Both the position numbers and the translations under genes were made by a program. 64,000 bases of DNA from Methanocella_A sp963769045 (GTDB lineage Archaea; Halobacteriota; Methanocellia; Methanocellales; Methanocellaceae), in NCBI GenBank assembly GCA_963769045.1, contig CAVYKK010000029.1:62001-126000 (forward strand), read 5' to 3'. Shown here piece by piece: positions 26,127 through 36,794 of the stretch. The notes under the pieces are model-generated. The model worked only from the letters and a program-made list of their open reading frames with translations, made no database searches and was not told the DNA's origin. Positions within the stretch are counted from its first letter, which is position 1. Every line of letters begins with the position of its first letter.

Positions 26127-26543
26127 ATGGCAGCATTTACGACGACACTGGCCTTCGGCTCGAAGGGCAGAGGCGACATGAGGGACATCACGGCCGACGT
26201 GCAGCAGGCCGTATCTTCGGGGAACATTGACGAGGGCATCGTCACGGTCTTCGTGCCAGGCAGTACAGCCTCGATTACCACTATCGAGTACGAGCCCGGC
26301 CTGCAAAAGGACTTCCCGCTTGCCATGGAGCGCATCGCACCGTCCGATGCCCACTATGATCACGATGCCCGGTGGGGAGACGGCAACGGCATGTCCCACG
26401 TCCGGGCTTCCGTCGTCGGGCCGGGCATCGTGGTGCCATTCAAAGACAGGCAGCTGTTGCTCGGCACGTGGCAACAGATCGTCTTTGTGGACTTCGACAC
26501 GCGGCCGCGGCAACGAAAAGTGATCCTGCAGGTGCTTGGCTAA
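26127..26543 (+). CDS. YjbQ/UPF0047 family protein
   Basis: A 138-residue protein of the YjbQ family, small trimeric proteins whose members show weak thiamin-phosphate-synthase-like activity but whose cellular role is unsettled. The family features are GIVTVFVPGSTASITTIEYE, HYDHDARWGDGNGMSHVRAS and LLLGTWQQIVFVDFD, with the conserved His/Asp cluster of the putative active site. The start follows from the TATA position. It stands alone, convergent with the rubrerythrin gene. Confidence 0.93.
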   Translation: MAAFTTTLAFGSKGRGDMRDITADVQQAVSSGNIDEGIVTVFVPGSTASITTIEYEPGLQKDFPLAMERIAPSDAHYDHDARWGDGNGMSHVRASVVGPGIVVPFKDRQLLLGTWQQIVFVDFDTRPRQRKVILQVLG

Positions 26544-26566
26544 TAAAATGAGATGCCAGAGTACGG

Positions 26567-27118
26567 TTATTCCACTGCGATGAATCCACTCACGTCAGTA
26601 CCACACACGGGGCACGCTTCCTCGGGAAGGTTTTCGATAACCATGCCGCAGGTCTTGCAGACATACGTGACCCTGATCAATGGCTCCCCGGCCGCATGAT
26701 GAGTCTCTATGAAAACGCTGTCCAGGATGGCCGCCCGCTGATGGCAGAGGACCGCCGATCGCTTCAGGCTTTTGGCCGCACCTTCTTCGCCCTGGATTTC
26801 GGCCACTGCGGCATAAGCAGACAGGACTTCGTCCGCCTCATGGGACTCCGCGTTCCGGGCCCTTTTCAGGTTGTCCATCGTACGGCTAAAGGTAAAGTAT
26901 GTGTCCGAGCAGACCGTATGCGTGCCGATCAGCTCGCCGGTCAGACGGTAGAGCTCTGCGGCCCTTGTGTGCCGGGAATACGCCAGCGCCCGGAACAGGC
27001 GGGCGATCGACGGAAAGCTCTCTTCATTCGCTTTCTGTGCGTAAAGTATGTAGCGGGTATGGGCCATACTATCGGAGCAGAAGCCGTCGCGCAGGCATTT
27101 TGCGGTAGCTTCCTTCAT
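26567..27118 (-). CDS. Rubrerythrin-like protein
   Basis: A 183-residue protein. The N-terminal diiron four-helix domain carries ligand-type residues in ANEESFPSIARLFRALAYSR with H following, and in AESHEADEV and AEIQGEEGA. A C-terminal rubredoxin-type iron site is YVCKTCGMVIENLP then ACPVCGTD. Rubrerythrins reduce hydrogen peroxide in the cytoplasm of anaerobes. The start codon overlaps the stop of the upstream TPR membrane gene by four bases (ATGA), which suggests translational coupling. Confidence 0.92.
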   Translation of the reverse strand: MKEATAKCLRDGFCSDSMAHTRYILYAQKANEESFPSIARLFRALAYSRHTRAAELYRLTGELIGTHTVCSDTYFTFSRTMDNLKRARNAESHEADEVLSAYAAVAEIQGEEGAAKSLKRSAVLCHQRAAILDSVFIETHHAAGEPLIRVTYVCKTCGMVIENLPEEACPVCGTDVSGFIAVE

Positions 27119-29025
27119 AAGCCGTCCCCCAGCTCAAGCTGCCGGCCGCCCCGGCCGGAACCGATCATCATGAACGTATTGAACAGGTCGTTGGCCTCCT
27201 TCAGGTACTTCCTCGCGGGCGCCGCCTGCTTTTCCTTGCCCTGGCTTTCATAGATGCGCAGGGCTTCGTTGTAGCAGGCGATGGCGCGGTCGCAGGCGGA
27301 GATCGCCTCATCGTACCGCTTCTCCTTGAAGCATATCTCGGCGAGATCGACCTGCGCGATGCCGATGCTGACCTTCAGTGACGCATAGTTCTCGGGCGAT
27401 TTCGTTTTGTCGGCCGCTCCCAGCGCCGACGTGTAACAGTCGATGGCCAGCGTTGCCTGCTTGAGCGCACCGTCGAACTCCCGTGAGTGGGTATATATCT
27501 CGCCGATAAGCGTATGGGCCAGGCCGGCCCCGGACATAATCAGGCTGTGCTCTCCCGGGGAACGCCCGGGCGTGAAATACCTGACCGCAGACGCATAGCG
27601 CTCGATGGCAGAGCGGGCGCTGTTCAGTGCGTCATCATAGCGGCGCGCCTTGCTGTACTCGTCTGCCAGCATGGCGTGTGCGTACCCCTGCAGGGAGTCC
27701 AGCATGGCCGTGTCGTACCGGGATACCTCGGGGCCCATGGCCTTGCCTGCTTCCTCGTACTGGGACAGCGCTTTCTTATAGCTCTTGATCGGGTTCTTCA
27801 TCGTGGCCAGCACGGCGTAGGCCCGGCCGATCTCGATGTCGAGGAACGTGGCCTCCAGCACGCCGACCGTACTCATGGCCCGGGCTTCGGTCAGCTGTGA
27901 AATTGCCAGCAAAGCTTTATCCTCCGAGTGGTCTGACTCGGCGACCCTCCGGAGCACCTGACCGGACGCAAATAACGCCCTGGCCTGCTCTTCAGGGGAG
28001 AGCGAACTGCGGTCTGCCAGCCCCCGTTCTGCCGCGGCCACCGCCCGGTCAAGCGATTCACGTTTGCCCGTGACATCGTGTATCGAGGCATATAAGCCGG
28101 CCACCCATGGGTCGAACGCGCAGGTCCGGAAGCGGCCGGCCTGTCGCATGCATTCGTTGCACGTGTAGCCGATGCCGCGGAAAGCGGCCGATGAGGCAGT
28201 CTCGACGTCAGCCGTAGTGGAGATATCCTTCAGCCGCTCGACTGCCCGGCACACGATAGCCATGTTGCCGATCTCAGCGCCGATAGCGCCGACCTCGACG
28301 ATATGAGAAATCAATCCGCCTGCGGCGGCCAGCGCTTTGGTATCCTGCTTTTTGCCGGCCTCCTCCAGCGCTACATACGACAGACGATCGATGGCCTGTA
28401 GCACCGGTCCCGGGTCGCCCGTTGCGGAGAGCTTCTTCAGGTAGACCATCAGGCTCAACGACGTCCCGGCCATCTGCGGCATTAAGGCAATTGTGTCTGC
28501 CGAAGAATTAGCCCCGGCATTATGGTAATCCTCCCGTATGCGGTCGATAAGCGCCTGTATCCGTTCCCCCGGCCGGAGACGTATGATGGTCAGCGCGATA
28601 AACAGCACACCCGATACGATCGACACCACCGAGAGGCCGAGGGCGATGTTGACCCCGTAGTCGGCCAGCGGCTTCGGCTGCAACAGGATGTCCGCTCCGA
28701 TAAAGAGGAGCGGCGCGAGCATCAATATGAAAAAGATCGCGAAGGTCTCCAGTCGGACCTGGTTCCGCAGGTCCCCGAAACGGAGTGACGAGAGGTACAG
28801 GCACAGGGCGACGGCGGCAGACGCCACCACGAAGGCGATGGTATCGGAGACAAAGAGCGCGCTCATCAGCGCGTTTTGCTCCGCCGCGGTGGCGAGGCCG
28901 CGATTGTCATACATCAACCACAGGAAAATCGTCATCGATATGATGGATAAAACGATGATAAGGGCAGCGTATACGTATTCGCTGGCGTCTTCGAGCCCGT
29001 CCCTGAAGCCCGCTGGCAAGTCCAT
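27115..29025 (-). CDS. Membrane protein with cytoplasmic TPR array
   Basis: A 636-residue protein. The first 170 residues hold four hydrophobic segments (VYAALIIVLSIISMTIFLWL, a second near 58-75, a third near 95-115, a fourth near 130-150). The rest is almost entirely helical tetratricopeptide-like repeats, most visible in the last 200 residues (ALNSARSAIERYASAVRYF, AISACDRAIACYNEALRIYE). It probably assembles a protein complex at the inner face of the membrane; no partner is evident. The downstream rubrerythrin gene overlaps by four bases. Confidence 0.82.
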   Translation of the reverse strand: MDLPAGFRDGLEDASEYVYAALIIVLSIISMTIFLWLMYDNRGLATAAEQNALMSALFVSDTIAFVVASAAVALCLYLSSLRFGDLRNQVRLETFAIFFILMLAPLLFIGADILLQPKPLADYGVNIALGLSVVSIVSGVLFIALTIIRLRPGERIQALIDRIREDYHNAGANSSADTIALMPQMAGTSLSLMVYLKKLSATGDPGPVLQAIDRLSYVALEEAGKKQDTKALAAAGGLISHIVEVGAIGAEIGNMAIVCRAVERLKDISTTADVETASSAAFRGIGYTCNECMRQAGRFRTCAFDPWVAGLYASIHDVTGKRESLDRAVAAAERGLADRSSLSPEEQARALFASGQVLRRVAESDHSEDKALLAISQLTEARAMSTVGVLEATFLDIEIGRAYAVLATMKNPIKSYKKALSQYEEAGKAMGPEVSRYDTAMLDSLQGYAHAMLADEYSKARRYDDALNSARSAIERYASAVRYFTPGRSPGEHSLIMSGAGLAHTLIGEIYTHSREFDGALKQATLAIDCYTSALGAADKTKSPENYASLKVSIGIAQVDLAEICFKEKRYDEAISACDRAIACYNEALRIYESQGKEKQAAPARKYLKEANDLFNTFMMIGSGRGGRQLELGDGL

Positions 29026-29089
29026 GTTCCCATAATTATATTTTTAACATATAATACTTATCGCACGATAAATAGCGGAATATGCGCTT

Positions 29090-30685
29090 TTAACCGAGGC
29101 GCTTGCTCATGTACGGCCCGTCCCTCGCATATCCGAGCTTGCGATAGTACTCCCGTGCGCCGACCCCGCTGATGACCGCGATCTTCCCGTAGCCGGCGTC
29201 CGCCGTGATCGCTTCCGCCCGCTTTAACAGCTCTTTTCCATAGCCACGGTGCTGCCAGGCGTCGTCGTGGCCGCCGATAGGGACCATTTTACCATAGACG
29301 TGCAGCTCCCGGATGACCGCGGCGCCATCCAGCTCCGGCCGGTGCTGCTTTCCCGGGAACCGCAGGCGCAGGAAGCCGATGAGCGCGTCGATGCCTGCAT
29401 CATCATAGGAGAGGAAATACTCCTTGCCGCCACAGACCTCCATCCGGTGCTCGTTGAGGCCGATCGCCGCCGGGTCCGGGACGGCCCCTTCCAGCAGCTT
29501 ATGCCCGATCTCCCGGCACCTGATGCAGCGGCATTTCTTCTGCGACGCCCTCATGATATCACCCGATAGCTGCCGGACGTTGCTCTTCGTCACCCCGCCC
29601 GATATGTGCTTTATCGGGATATCGCGCTGGATTCGCTGCAGCCGCACCCATGGCGGCAGGGACTCCTTGATGCAGGCGATGAGCTGTGCGGCGTCTTCGC
29701 TTGTCAGCGGCTTATACTCGCCCCGCTTCCACATATCGTACAGCTTCGTGTTCTCCACGACCAGCGTGGGGTAGATCTTCAGGTAGTCCGGGCAGAAACG
29801 CGGGTCCGCGAACAGTTCTCTGAACATCTGCAGGTCACGGTCGAAACCGGATCCGGGCAGGCCGGGCATCATGTGGAAACCGACCTTGAAGCCCGAGTCT
29901 CGCAAAGCCCTGTTGGCTTCCACGCTGTCCGCGACCGTATGACCACGCTCGATGCCGGTCAGGACGTCGTCATAGACGCTTTGCACGCCGAGCTCGACCT
30001 TGGTGCCGCCGAACGACAGCATCCGGTCGATATGGACTTCCCGGCACCAGTCGGGGCGGGTCTCGAATGTCATGGCCACGTTGCGGATGGCTGCTGTCTC
30101 GTTAACCGACTGTGCGTCCTCGATGTACCTTGTCGGCTTTGGCTCCCCGCCGAAGTCGTTCATCGCCTCCAGGCACCGGCGTACGAACCACTCCTGGTAG
30201 TCGATCGACCGCGCGGTCATGGTGCCGCCCATGATGATCAGCTCGCACTTGTCCAGCTGGTGGCCGATCTGCTGAAGTTGCTGCAGCCGGACCGTCACCT
30301 GTCGGTAAGGGTCATAGTTCTGCTGCACGGCCCGCAGCGCGGCCGGCTCAGTGCCGGTATAGCTCTGGGGCGAGTTGAAGATCGAGTCCACGCCTCCGGG
30401 ACAGGGCACGCATTTGCCGTGCGGACACTTTTCCGGGGAAGTCATTACTGCGACCACGGCCACGCCGGATGCCGTCCGCATCGGCCGCTTCCGGAGCAGC
30501 GTGACCACGGCGTCGTGCTCGTCGCCCTGCGCAGCCGCCAGGATGTCCGAGTTCCGCGGAAGTTTTGACAGGCCATGGGCGATGCTAACCGTTTTCTTGG
30601 CCTTGTTCAGCTGGTCCTGGGTGACCACGTCGCCTGACAGGACCATTTCTACCAGTTCACGGGCTGCGATCTGCATTTTTTCCAT
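29090..30685 (-). CDS. Elongator protein 3 (Elp3): radical-SAM/GNAT tRNA U34 modification enzyme
   Basis: A 531-residue archaeal Elp3, which adds the carboxymethyl-type group to uridine 34 of tRNA. The radical-SAM cluster motif is CPHGKCVPCPGG (about residue 90). Substrate-domain features include CRCIRCREIG. The C-terminal GNAT acetyltransferase domain has HRGYGKELLKRAE and YYRKLGYARDGPYM. The frame extends upstream to 30778, but the family N-terminus aligns with MEKMQIAARELVE, so I start at 30685; an ATG at 30676 is also possible. It is followed by the TPR membrane gene on the same strand. Confidence 0.93.
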   Translation of the reverse strand: MEKMQIAARELVEMVLSGDVVTQDQLNKAKKTVSIAHGLSKLPRNSDILAAAQGDEHDAVVTLLRKRPMRTASGVAVVAVMTSPEKCPHGKCVPCPGGVDSIFNSPQSYTGTEPAALRAVQQNYDPYRQVTVRLQQLQQIGHQLDKCELIIMGGTMTARSIDYQEWFVRRCLEAMNDFGGEPKPTRYIEDAQSVNETAAIRNVAMTFETRPDWCREVHIDRMLSFGGTKVELGVQSVYDDVLTGIERGHTVADSVEANRALRDSGFKVGFHMMPGLPGSGFDRDLQMFRELFADPRFCPDYLKIYPTLVVENTKLYDMWKRGEYKPLTSEDAAQLIACIKESLPPWVRLQRIQRDIPIKHISGGVTKSNVRQLSGDIMRASQKKCRCIRCREIGHKLLEGAVPDPAAIGLNEHRMEVCGGKEYFLSYDDAGIDALIGFLRLRFPGKQHRPELDGAAVIRELHVYGKMVPIGGHDDAWQHRGYGKELLKRAEAITADAGYGKIAVISGVGAREYYRKLGYARDGPYMSKRLG

Positions 30686-30864
30686 GAGTTGAACAAAATA
30701 GCTTCCTGGCGGGTAATGTACTTTTCTATGGCGTGAGCAGACACGAATTTCAACGATGGGGGAGAGTCCTGCAAACAATATTTATCAATAAATATTATTA
30801 TAAACTATAAGCGTTTATTAATAAAGCAATTCTTGAAACATAGGATAATGTCGGGGGTTACATC

Positions 30865-31872
30865 ACGAAAAAGATGGTTGTCGCCGGATTCATTATTGCC
30901 ATTCTGCTATCACTGGGAGGTCTTGTCACGTGGTATCTCATGAGTTTCCCGACAACACATCCGGGAGCGCCCGAGCCAATCGACGTCGGAAATTTGCTCT
31001 ACGAGTATTCCGGACTGGTATTTATCGCCCATGACCAGGGCTTTTTTTCCAGGAATGGCCTGAATGTGACCCTGCACGATTATGTATCAACCGTTGCCTC
31101 GATCGAAGAGATGGAGAATAATGAGACGGACATAACGCTGGCACCCGAGTATTCCATCGTAAGGGAGGCGTTTAATAATGAAAATATCAGTATAATCGGG
31201 AACATCGACAAGTATCAGTCAGTATTTCTCATCTGCCGGAATGACCGTGGAATCGAAGACGTTTCTGATCTCAAAGGTAAAAAGATAGGTGCCAGCAGGG
31301 GCACGATCGGGGAATTCTATCTCGGCAGGTTCCTCAACCTGCGCGGCTTGCACGTCGAGGATGTGACTCTTGTTGATATGCCGACCTCGCAATATGTGGA
31401 TGCCATCACGAATGGCAGCGTTGACGGGGTTGTTGCCGTATTCAAATATCTTGATCAAAGCAAAGAGCGATTAGGCAATAATGTGATTGCATGGCCAATA
31501 CAAAACAGCCAGAAAGGTTACGTCGTCCTGGCCTGCAGGAACGACTGGGCTGCCAGCCATCCGGCGACGATTAGTAAGTTCCTGGAATCACTCAAACAGG
31601 CCGAGGAATATTCAATTACACATCCGGCCGAGACAAAAAGTATCATACAAAAACGGATGAATTATTCTGATGCGACAATGGTTGCGGTCTGGCCGGATCA
31701 TCAATATTCTCTTACACTGGACCATTCGTTAGTCCTCGCCATGGAAGACGAAGGGCGATGGATGATCAATAATAATCTGACTGATAAGATAGTGATACCT
31801 GATTTCCGGAAGTACATTAACATAACAGGTCTTGAGAAAGTAAATCCCGAAGCTGTAAATATCATCGGTTGA
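30865..31872 (+). CDS. Membrane-anchored substrate-binding protein (NMT1/nitrate-taurine type)
   Basis: About 335 residues: an N-terminal signal anchor (KKMVVAGFIIAILLSLGGLV) and a periplasmic-binding fold of the nitrate/sulfonate/taurine or THI5 class (LLYEYSGLVFIAHDQGFFSR, SDLKGKKIGASRGTIGEF, VVAVFKYLDQSKERLG). No ABC permease or ATPase is near; instead a histidine kinase follows 42 bases later, so it is probably the ligand-sensing partner of that kinase. The usual start would be ATG 30874, but the ribosome site GGGGGT (30853-30858) is best spaced for an ACG at 30865, which adds the basic MKK n-region. Confidence 0.82.
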   Translation, partial: TKKMVVAGFIIAILLSLGGLVTWYLMSFPTTHPGAPEPIDVGNLLYEYSGLVFIAHDQGFFSRNGLNVTLHDYVSTVASIEEMENNETDITLAPEYSIVREAFNNENISIIGNIDKYQSVFLICRNDRGIEDVSDLKGKKIGASRGTIGEFYLGRFLNLRGLHVEDVTLVDMPTSQYVDAITNGSVDGVVAVFKYLDQSKERLGNNVIAWPIQNSQKGYVVLACRNDWAASHPATISKFLESLKQAEEYSITHPAETKSIIQKRMNYSDATMVAVWPDHQYSLTLDHSLVLAMEDEGRWMINNNLTDKIVIPDFRKYINITGLEKVNPEAVNIIG

Positions 31873-31914
31873 AGGAAGTGTCATGAAGATCGGTGTTGAT
31901 AACGGAGTGAGATC

Positions 31915-34355
31915 ATGAACATCCGGACCCAGTTGATCGTCAGTATTGCATTCTTCACCATTGCCCTGCTGGTCATTTCCGCTTCGGTGATCACCACGAA
32001 CCAGAATGTCGCGCTTCTGAACGCGCAGGAAGAGCTGGCGAAGAGTATAGAGCTGAAAGCTAACGAGCTGGGCTATTTGACCAACGATTATCTCCTGTAC
32101 CAGGAAAGCCAGCAGGTCAGCCGATGGGAGTCCAAATATGCTTCGATAAACGACGATCTGGGGAACCTGACCGTGGACGCATCAGATCAGCAGGTACTGG
32201 TCAACAACATTAAATCGAGCCAGCAGCGGCTGCGAGAAGTGTTCGCGGACATCGTCGCTCACGCCGACGCCGCATCCGGGACACAGAATAGCTCGATCGA
32301 CCCGGCATTCATCCAGGTCTCTTCCAGCAGGATAGGCGTCCAGACCCAGGGCATGGTCTTCGATGCGTCCCGGCTGTCACAAAAAATCCGCGAAGAGCAG
32401 GACCAGCAGAAGATGGTCAACTATTTGCTCATTATCGCCCTGCTGGGGACCTTTGGCGCTTTCATCCTCACGAGCTATTTCCTGATCTATCGGCGTACGC
32501 TGAAGTCGATAGCTGACCTGCAGGCAGGGACACAAATCATCGGCTCCGGCAACCTTGATCATGCGATCGAGGAGAAAAAAGGCGACGAATTCGGCGAGCT
32601 CGCGGGCGCATTCAACCGGATGACGGCACAATTGAAGATGGCCACGGCCTCCAAGGCAGACCTGGAGAAGGAGATCACCGAGCGCAAGAGGGCTGAGGAT
32701 GCGCTGCGGGCAAGCGAGGTGAAATATCGTTCCATCGTCGAGACGGCCACCGAAGGCATATGGATGGCCGATCCGGATGGCTGGACAACTTATGTTAATA
32801 AGATAATGGCCGAAATGATCGGTTACAGCCCGGAAGAAATGATCGGAAAATCGGCTTACGATTTCATGGATGAAGAGGCCAGGGCTATCGCGAGTCAGAA
32901 CCTTAAACGGCGGCGGCAGGGCCTTAGAGGTAGCTATGAGCAAAAGTACATTCGCAAGGACGGTACGACCCTCTGGGCGATAGTTAGCGCTACGCCAGGA
33001 TGGGATAAAAATGGCCAGTTAATTTCTATTATGGGCATGCTTACCGACATCACCGAGCGCAAGAGGGCCGAAGAAGAGCTTCGCAAGAGCGAGGCACAGC
33101 TCCTGATTGCCAACGAAAGCCTGCAGACGAAGCAGGGCGAGCTCCAGGCGCAAACGGAGGAAATGGAAGTCCAGCTTGAGGAACTTCGCGCCACCAACGA
33201 CGAGCTGGAAAAGGTGACCAACGCGCTGCGGGCAAGCGAGGAGACCGCCCGCCAGCACACGGAAGAGCTGGAGAAGCTGATGGACGTGGTCCCGGCCGCG
33301 ATCTGGGTATCGCACGACCCGCAATGTCATGAGATCAGCGGCAACAAGGCGGCAAACCGGTTCTATGAGGCGAAGGAAGGTGATAATGTCTCTGCCGGCC
33401 CGGCACATACCGGGCAGGATACGACCAGGCGTTTCTTCCGGGACGGCCGGGAGCTCCAGCCGGACGAGCTCACGATGCAGGAAGCGGCATCTAGAGGCGT
33501 GGACGTACTCAACTTCAGAGCTTGAGGTCCTTTTACCCAGCGGCAGACAGATGACGATACTGGGCAACGCCAGCCCGCTGCGAGATGCGGGCGGAAATGT
33601 CCGCGGCTGTGTCGGGGCATTCGTCGATATCACCGAGCGCAAGCAGGTCGAGAAAGAGCTGCTGGAAGCCAAGACGCAGGCTGAGCTTTATCTGGACCTG
33701 ATGGGCCACGACATCAACAACATGCACCAGATCGCCATCGGCTACCTTGAATTGGCCCTTGATGCCCTGGACCTGGATGATAGCGAAAGGGAATTGATCA
33801 CCAGGCCTCTGGAGACGATGCAGCGGAGCGCAAAGCTGATCGACAACGTCCGGAAGCTGCAGCGGGTCCAGGCGCGGGAGATCAAAGAGGACGTCGTCGA
33901 CCTGGACGAAGTCCTCAACCGGGTGGTCCGCGAATACGGGGAGATCGCCGGACGAGAAGATTATCTGTAACAACGGCAGCGGATCACACAAAGTCATGGC
34001 GAACGAGCTGCTTTATGACGTGTTCGCCAACCTGGTCGGCAACGCCGTCAAGCATTCCAGTGGCAACGGCGCGAACATCGAGATCAGCGTGGGCATAGCC
34101 CGGGATGGCACTAACAGGTATTACCAGGTTGAGGTCGAGGATAACGGTCCGGGCATCCCGGACGAGCTGAAGGATAAGATCTTTAACCGGCTGCAGCGGG
34201 GCGAGACCAAAGCGAGAGGCATCGGGCTGGGCCTGTACCTGGTCAAATCGCTCGTGGAAAGCTACCACGGGCGCGTGTGGGTCGAAGACCGGGTCAGTGG
34301 AGATTATTCGAAGGGCAGCCGGTTCGTGGTAATGCTGCCGGCCATCGATAATTAG
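31915..34355 (+). pseudogene. Membrane sensor histidine kinase A, broken by two +1 shifts
   Basis: Joined over two +1 shifts it reads as an 812-residue kinase: TM helix, extracellular sensor, second TM (NYLLIIALLGTFGAFILTS), HAMP-type linker, PAS domains (SEVKYRSIVETATEGIWMAD and later), a coiled coil, a further PAS, H-box MGHDINNMHQIAIGYL and HATPase (NLVGNAVKHSS, DNGPGIPDEL, GIGLGLYLVKSL). The first frame ends at 33525 just where the PAS should continue (VLNF, then ELEVLLPSG in the next frame). The second ends at 33970, and the third starts with KIICNNG. No stop interrupts the joined frames, so the break is recent, artefactual or recoded. ATG 31915 follows GGAGTGA. Confidence 0.85.
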
Positions 34356-34476
34356 CTGTCACGGCATAGCCGGCTTCTCCCTGTTAAAAACTATTTATAT
34401 ATTTGCGTCAAGATCGCGAAATTGCAATAATCTATTGGCATTCATATTACGGTATTTAGTACGGGGAGAGAACGGC

Positions 34477-36199
34477 TTGATCACAAAGAAATTGAAGCAG
34501 AACTGCCAGGGAAACCGACGCGTGGCAGGAAAAAATCCAGTTCTTATGCGATGCCATGGAGGCCACCTCCCAGCCGTTCGTCGCCGGCTATCCCGATGGC
34601 AGGATGTTCACGTGCAACGACGCCTTTTGCGAGCTGACCGGCTATGACCCGGGAAGAGCTTTTGAGGAGCCTGAGCTGGTCGATCGACCTGACACCACCG
34701 GAATGGAGGGACCCGGAGGCCGGGGCGCTGACAACGCTCCACAGGACGGGAAAGACGCAACGGTATGAAAAAGAGTTTGTCCGGAAAGACGGCACGAGGA
34801 TACCGGTCGAGCTGCTCGTGAACGAGGCGGTCGACGCGAAAGGAAACCTGCTCTTTTACTTCGCGTTCGTCAACAACATCGCGGACCGCAAGCGGGTTGA
34901 GAACGAGCTCCAGCGGGCGAACCGGGCCCTGAAAGCGCTGTCCAAATGCAAGGAGGCGATGATACGTGCAGAGGACGAGCCCACACTCCTTAACGACATC
35001 TGTCAGATCGTCGTCAACGAGGGCGGCTATCGCCTGGCCTGGATCGGCTACATCGAGGAGGATGAAGCCCGGACCGTCAGGCCCGTTGCCCGTGCCGGCT
35101 ACGACGAGGGCTATGTCGACAAACTGAAGATCGCCCTCAACGACCCGGTCCGCGGCAGCGGCCCGACCGGCATCAGCCTGAGGACTGGCAAGCCATACGG
35201 GTCGCGAAACGTCAACGAGGACGCTGCGATGCAGCCCTGGCGGCAGGAGGCGATCAGGAGAGGGTACCTGTCCACCCTGAACCTCCCGGTCATCTGCGAA
35301 AACCAGATACTCGGGACACTGGTGATCTATTCCGGCAGGCAGGGAGCGTTCGAGGACGAGGAGCTCGGGCTGCTGGCGGACCTGGCGGAAAACCTGGCTT
35401 ACGGGGTAAAAGCGATCAGGGACCGGGAGAGGCGGGACCGTGCTGAAAAAGAGCTGCAGCAGTCCAGGGATGAGCTGGAGATCCGGGTGCGGGAACGCAC
35501 AGAGGAGCTGCGGCAGGCCAAGGCCCGGGCGGAACTGTACGTTGACCTGCTGAGCCACGACATTAACAACCTGAACCAGATCGCCATGGGCTACCTGGAG
35601 ATCGCGCAGGAGACGCTGGACTTGAAAGACAGAGGACAGGGACTTCATCGAGAAGCCATACGAGTCACTGCGCCGGAGCAGCGTGCTCATCGGTAACGTG
35701 AGGAAGCTCCAGAAGATCACTGATGGCGACATGAAGGACGAGATCATCGAGCTGGGACAGCTGCTTTCGGAGATCGCGAACGAATATGAGACGCCTGGTA
35801 CGGGTGTAAATAATAAACCGGGAATGCACAGGCCCCTGCTATGTTAAAGCGAACCAGCTCATCCACGACGTCTTCTCAAACCTGCTTAGCAATGCTATTA
35901 AGCATGCGGGCCTGGACAATGGCCGGATTTCCATCAGCCTTGAAGCGGCCATCCAGGACGACCGGCCGTCATATAAGGTATCTGTCGAAGATAATGGCCC
36001 TGGCATTCCTGATGACATGAAGGAGAAGGTCTTCAACCGGCTACAGCGCGGCGAGACCAGGGCAAAAGGAATGGGCCTCGGCCTGTACCTCGTCAAATCG
36101 CTGGTGGACAGCTACCACGGCCGCGTATGGGTCGAAGACCGGGTGCCAGGCGACTACTCGAAAGGAAGCCGGTTCATCGTTATGTTGCCAGCTATATAA
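34477..36199 (+). pseudogene. PAS-GAF histidine kinase B, broken by four +1 shifts
   Basis: Joined over four +1 shifts it is a 572-residue soluble kinase: start TTG 34477 after GGGGAGAG, PAS (MEATSQPFVAGYPDGRMFTC), GAF domain (PTLLNDICQIVVNEGGYRLA), coiled coil, H-box LSHDINNLNQIAMGYLEIAQ, and HATPase (NLLSNAIKHAG, DNGPGIPDDM, GMGLGLYLVKSL). Shifts fall near 34505, 34640, 35636 and 35815; each restores the family consensus (for example LTGY then TREELLRSL). It is the most fragmented gene of the window and lies directly after kinase A. The missing TM suggests cytosolic sensing. Confidence 0.8.
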
Positions 36200-36220
36200 A
36201 ATGACGCATATTTAACGCAT

Positions 36221-36232
36221 TTTATATATAGT
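36221..36232 (+). promoter_or_regulatory. TATA box before the receiver-domain gene
   Basis: TTTATATATAGT lies about 115 bases before the chosen ATG at 36348, implying a leader of roughly 90 bases. Confidence 0.5.
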
Positions 36233-36347
36233 CCGTTCACTTTTTTACCGCTTAAACCCCAACTAAGTGTTATGGGAATAACTGTTGAGATTCCAGTGCA
36301 TTCGTACCGGCAGGACTTCTGTTGGACGCATAATGAGAGGACTGACG

Positions 36348-36794
36348 ATGAACGAGCGTGAAGCCACCAGGTGCCCGGTGTGTACGGCGATTGTCGAGGA
36401 CGAGCACGACCTGATCTCGCTGTACCGGCAGATATTTACGGGTATGGGCATGCAGGTGTGTTTTGCCGCCGATAACGGCATCGACGCCCTGGCGCAGTTC
36501 AACGAATGTGCCATAAAGCCCCGGGTCGTGCTGATGGATAACCGCCTTCCGGGTATGAGCGGAATCGAGGTGACAAAGGAGATGCTCCGCATCGAGCCCG
36601 CTACCCGGGTCATCTTTTTAAGTGCCGACGTGAGCGCACAGGAAGAGGCTATGAACGCCGGAGCGTTCCATTTTCTTCTCAAGCCTGCTGGCATCGGTGA
36701 AATTACCGGCGTGGTCAGGAAAGCCCTGGTCATAGCGCCAGTGACGCGATTGCTGCCCGAGTCCCATGTACAGGGTGAAATCGGCGGCCTGTAA
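36348..36794 (+). CDS. Single-domain response regulator (receiver)
   Basis: A 148-residue receiver domain with no output domain. The acidic pocket is in IVEDEHDLISLY, the phospho-accepting Asp in VVLMDNRLPGMSG, the Ser switch in VIFLSADVS and the conserved Lys in FLLKPAG. It follows two histidine kinases on the same strand and is the likely phosphoacceptor; as in many methanogens there is no DNA-binding domain, so output is by protein contact. The ATG at 36348 follows AGAGGA; longer starts at 36333 and 36285 are possible. Confidence 0.9.
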   Translation: MNEREATRCPVCTAIVEDEHDLISLYRQIFTGMGMQVCFAADNGIDALAQFNECAIKPRVVLMDNRLPGMSGIEVTKEMLRIEPATRVIFLSADVSAQEEAMNAGAFHFLLKPAGIGEITGVVRKALVIAPVTRLLPESHVQGEIGGL

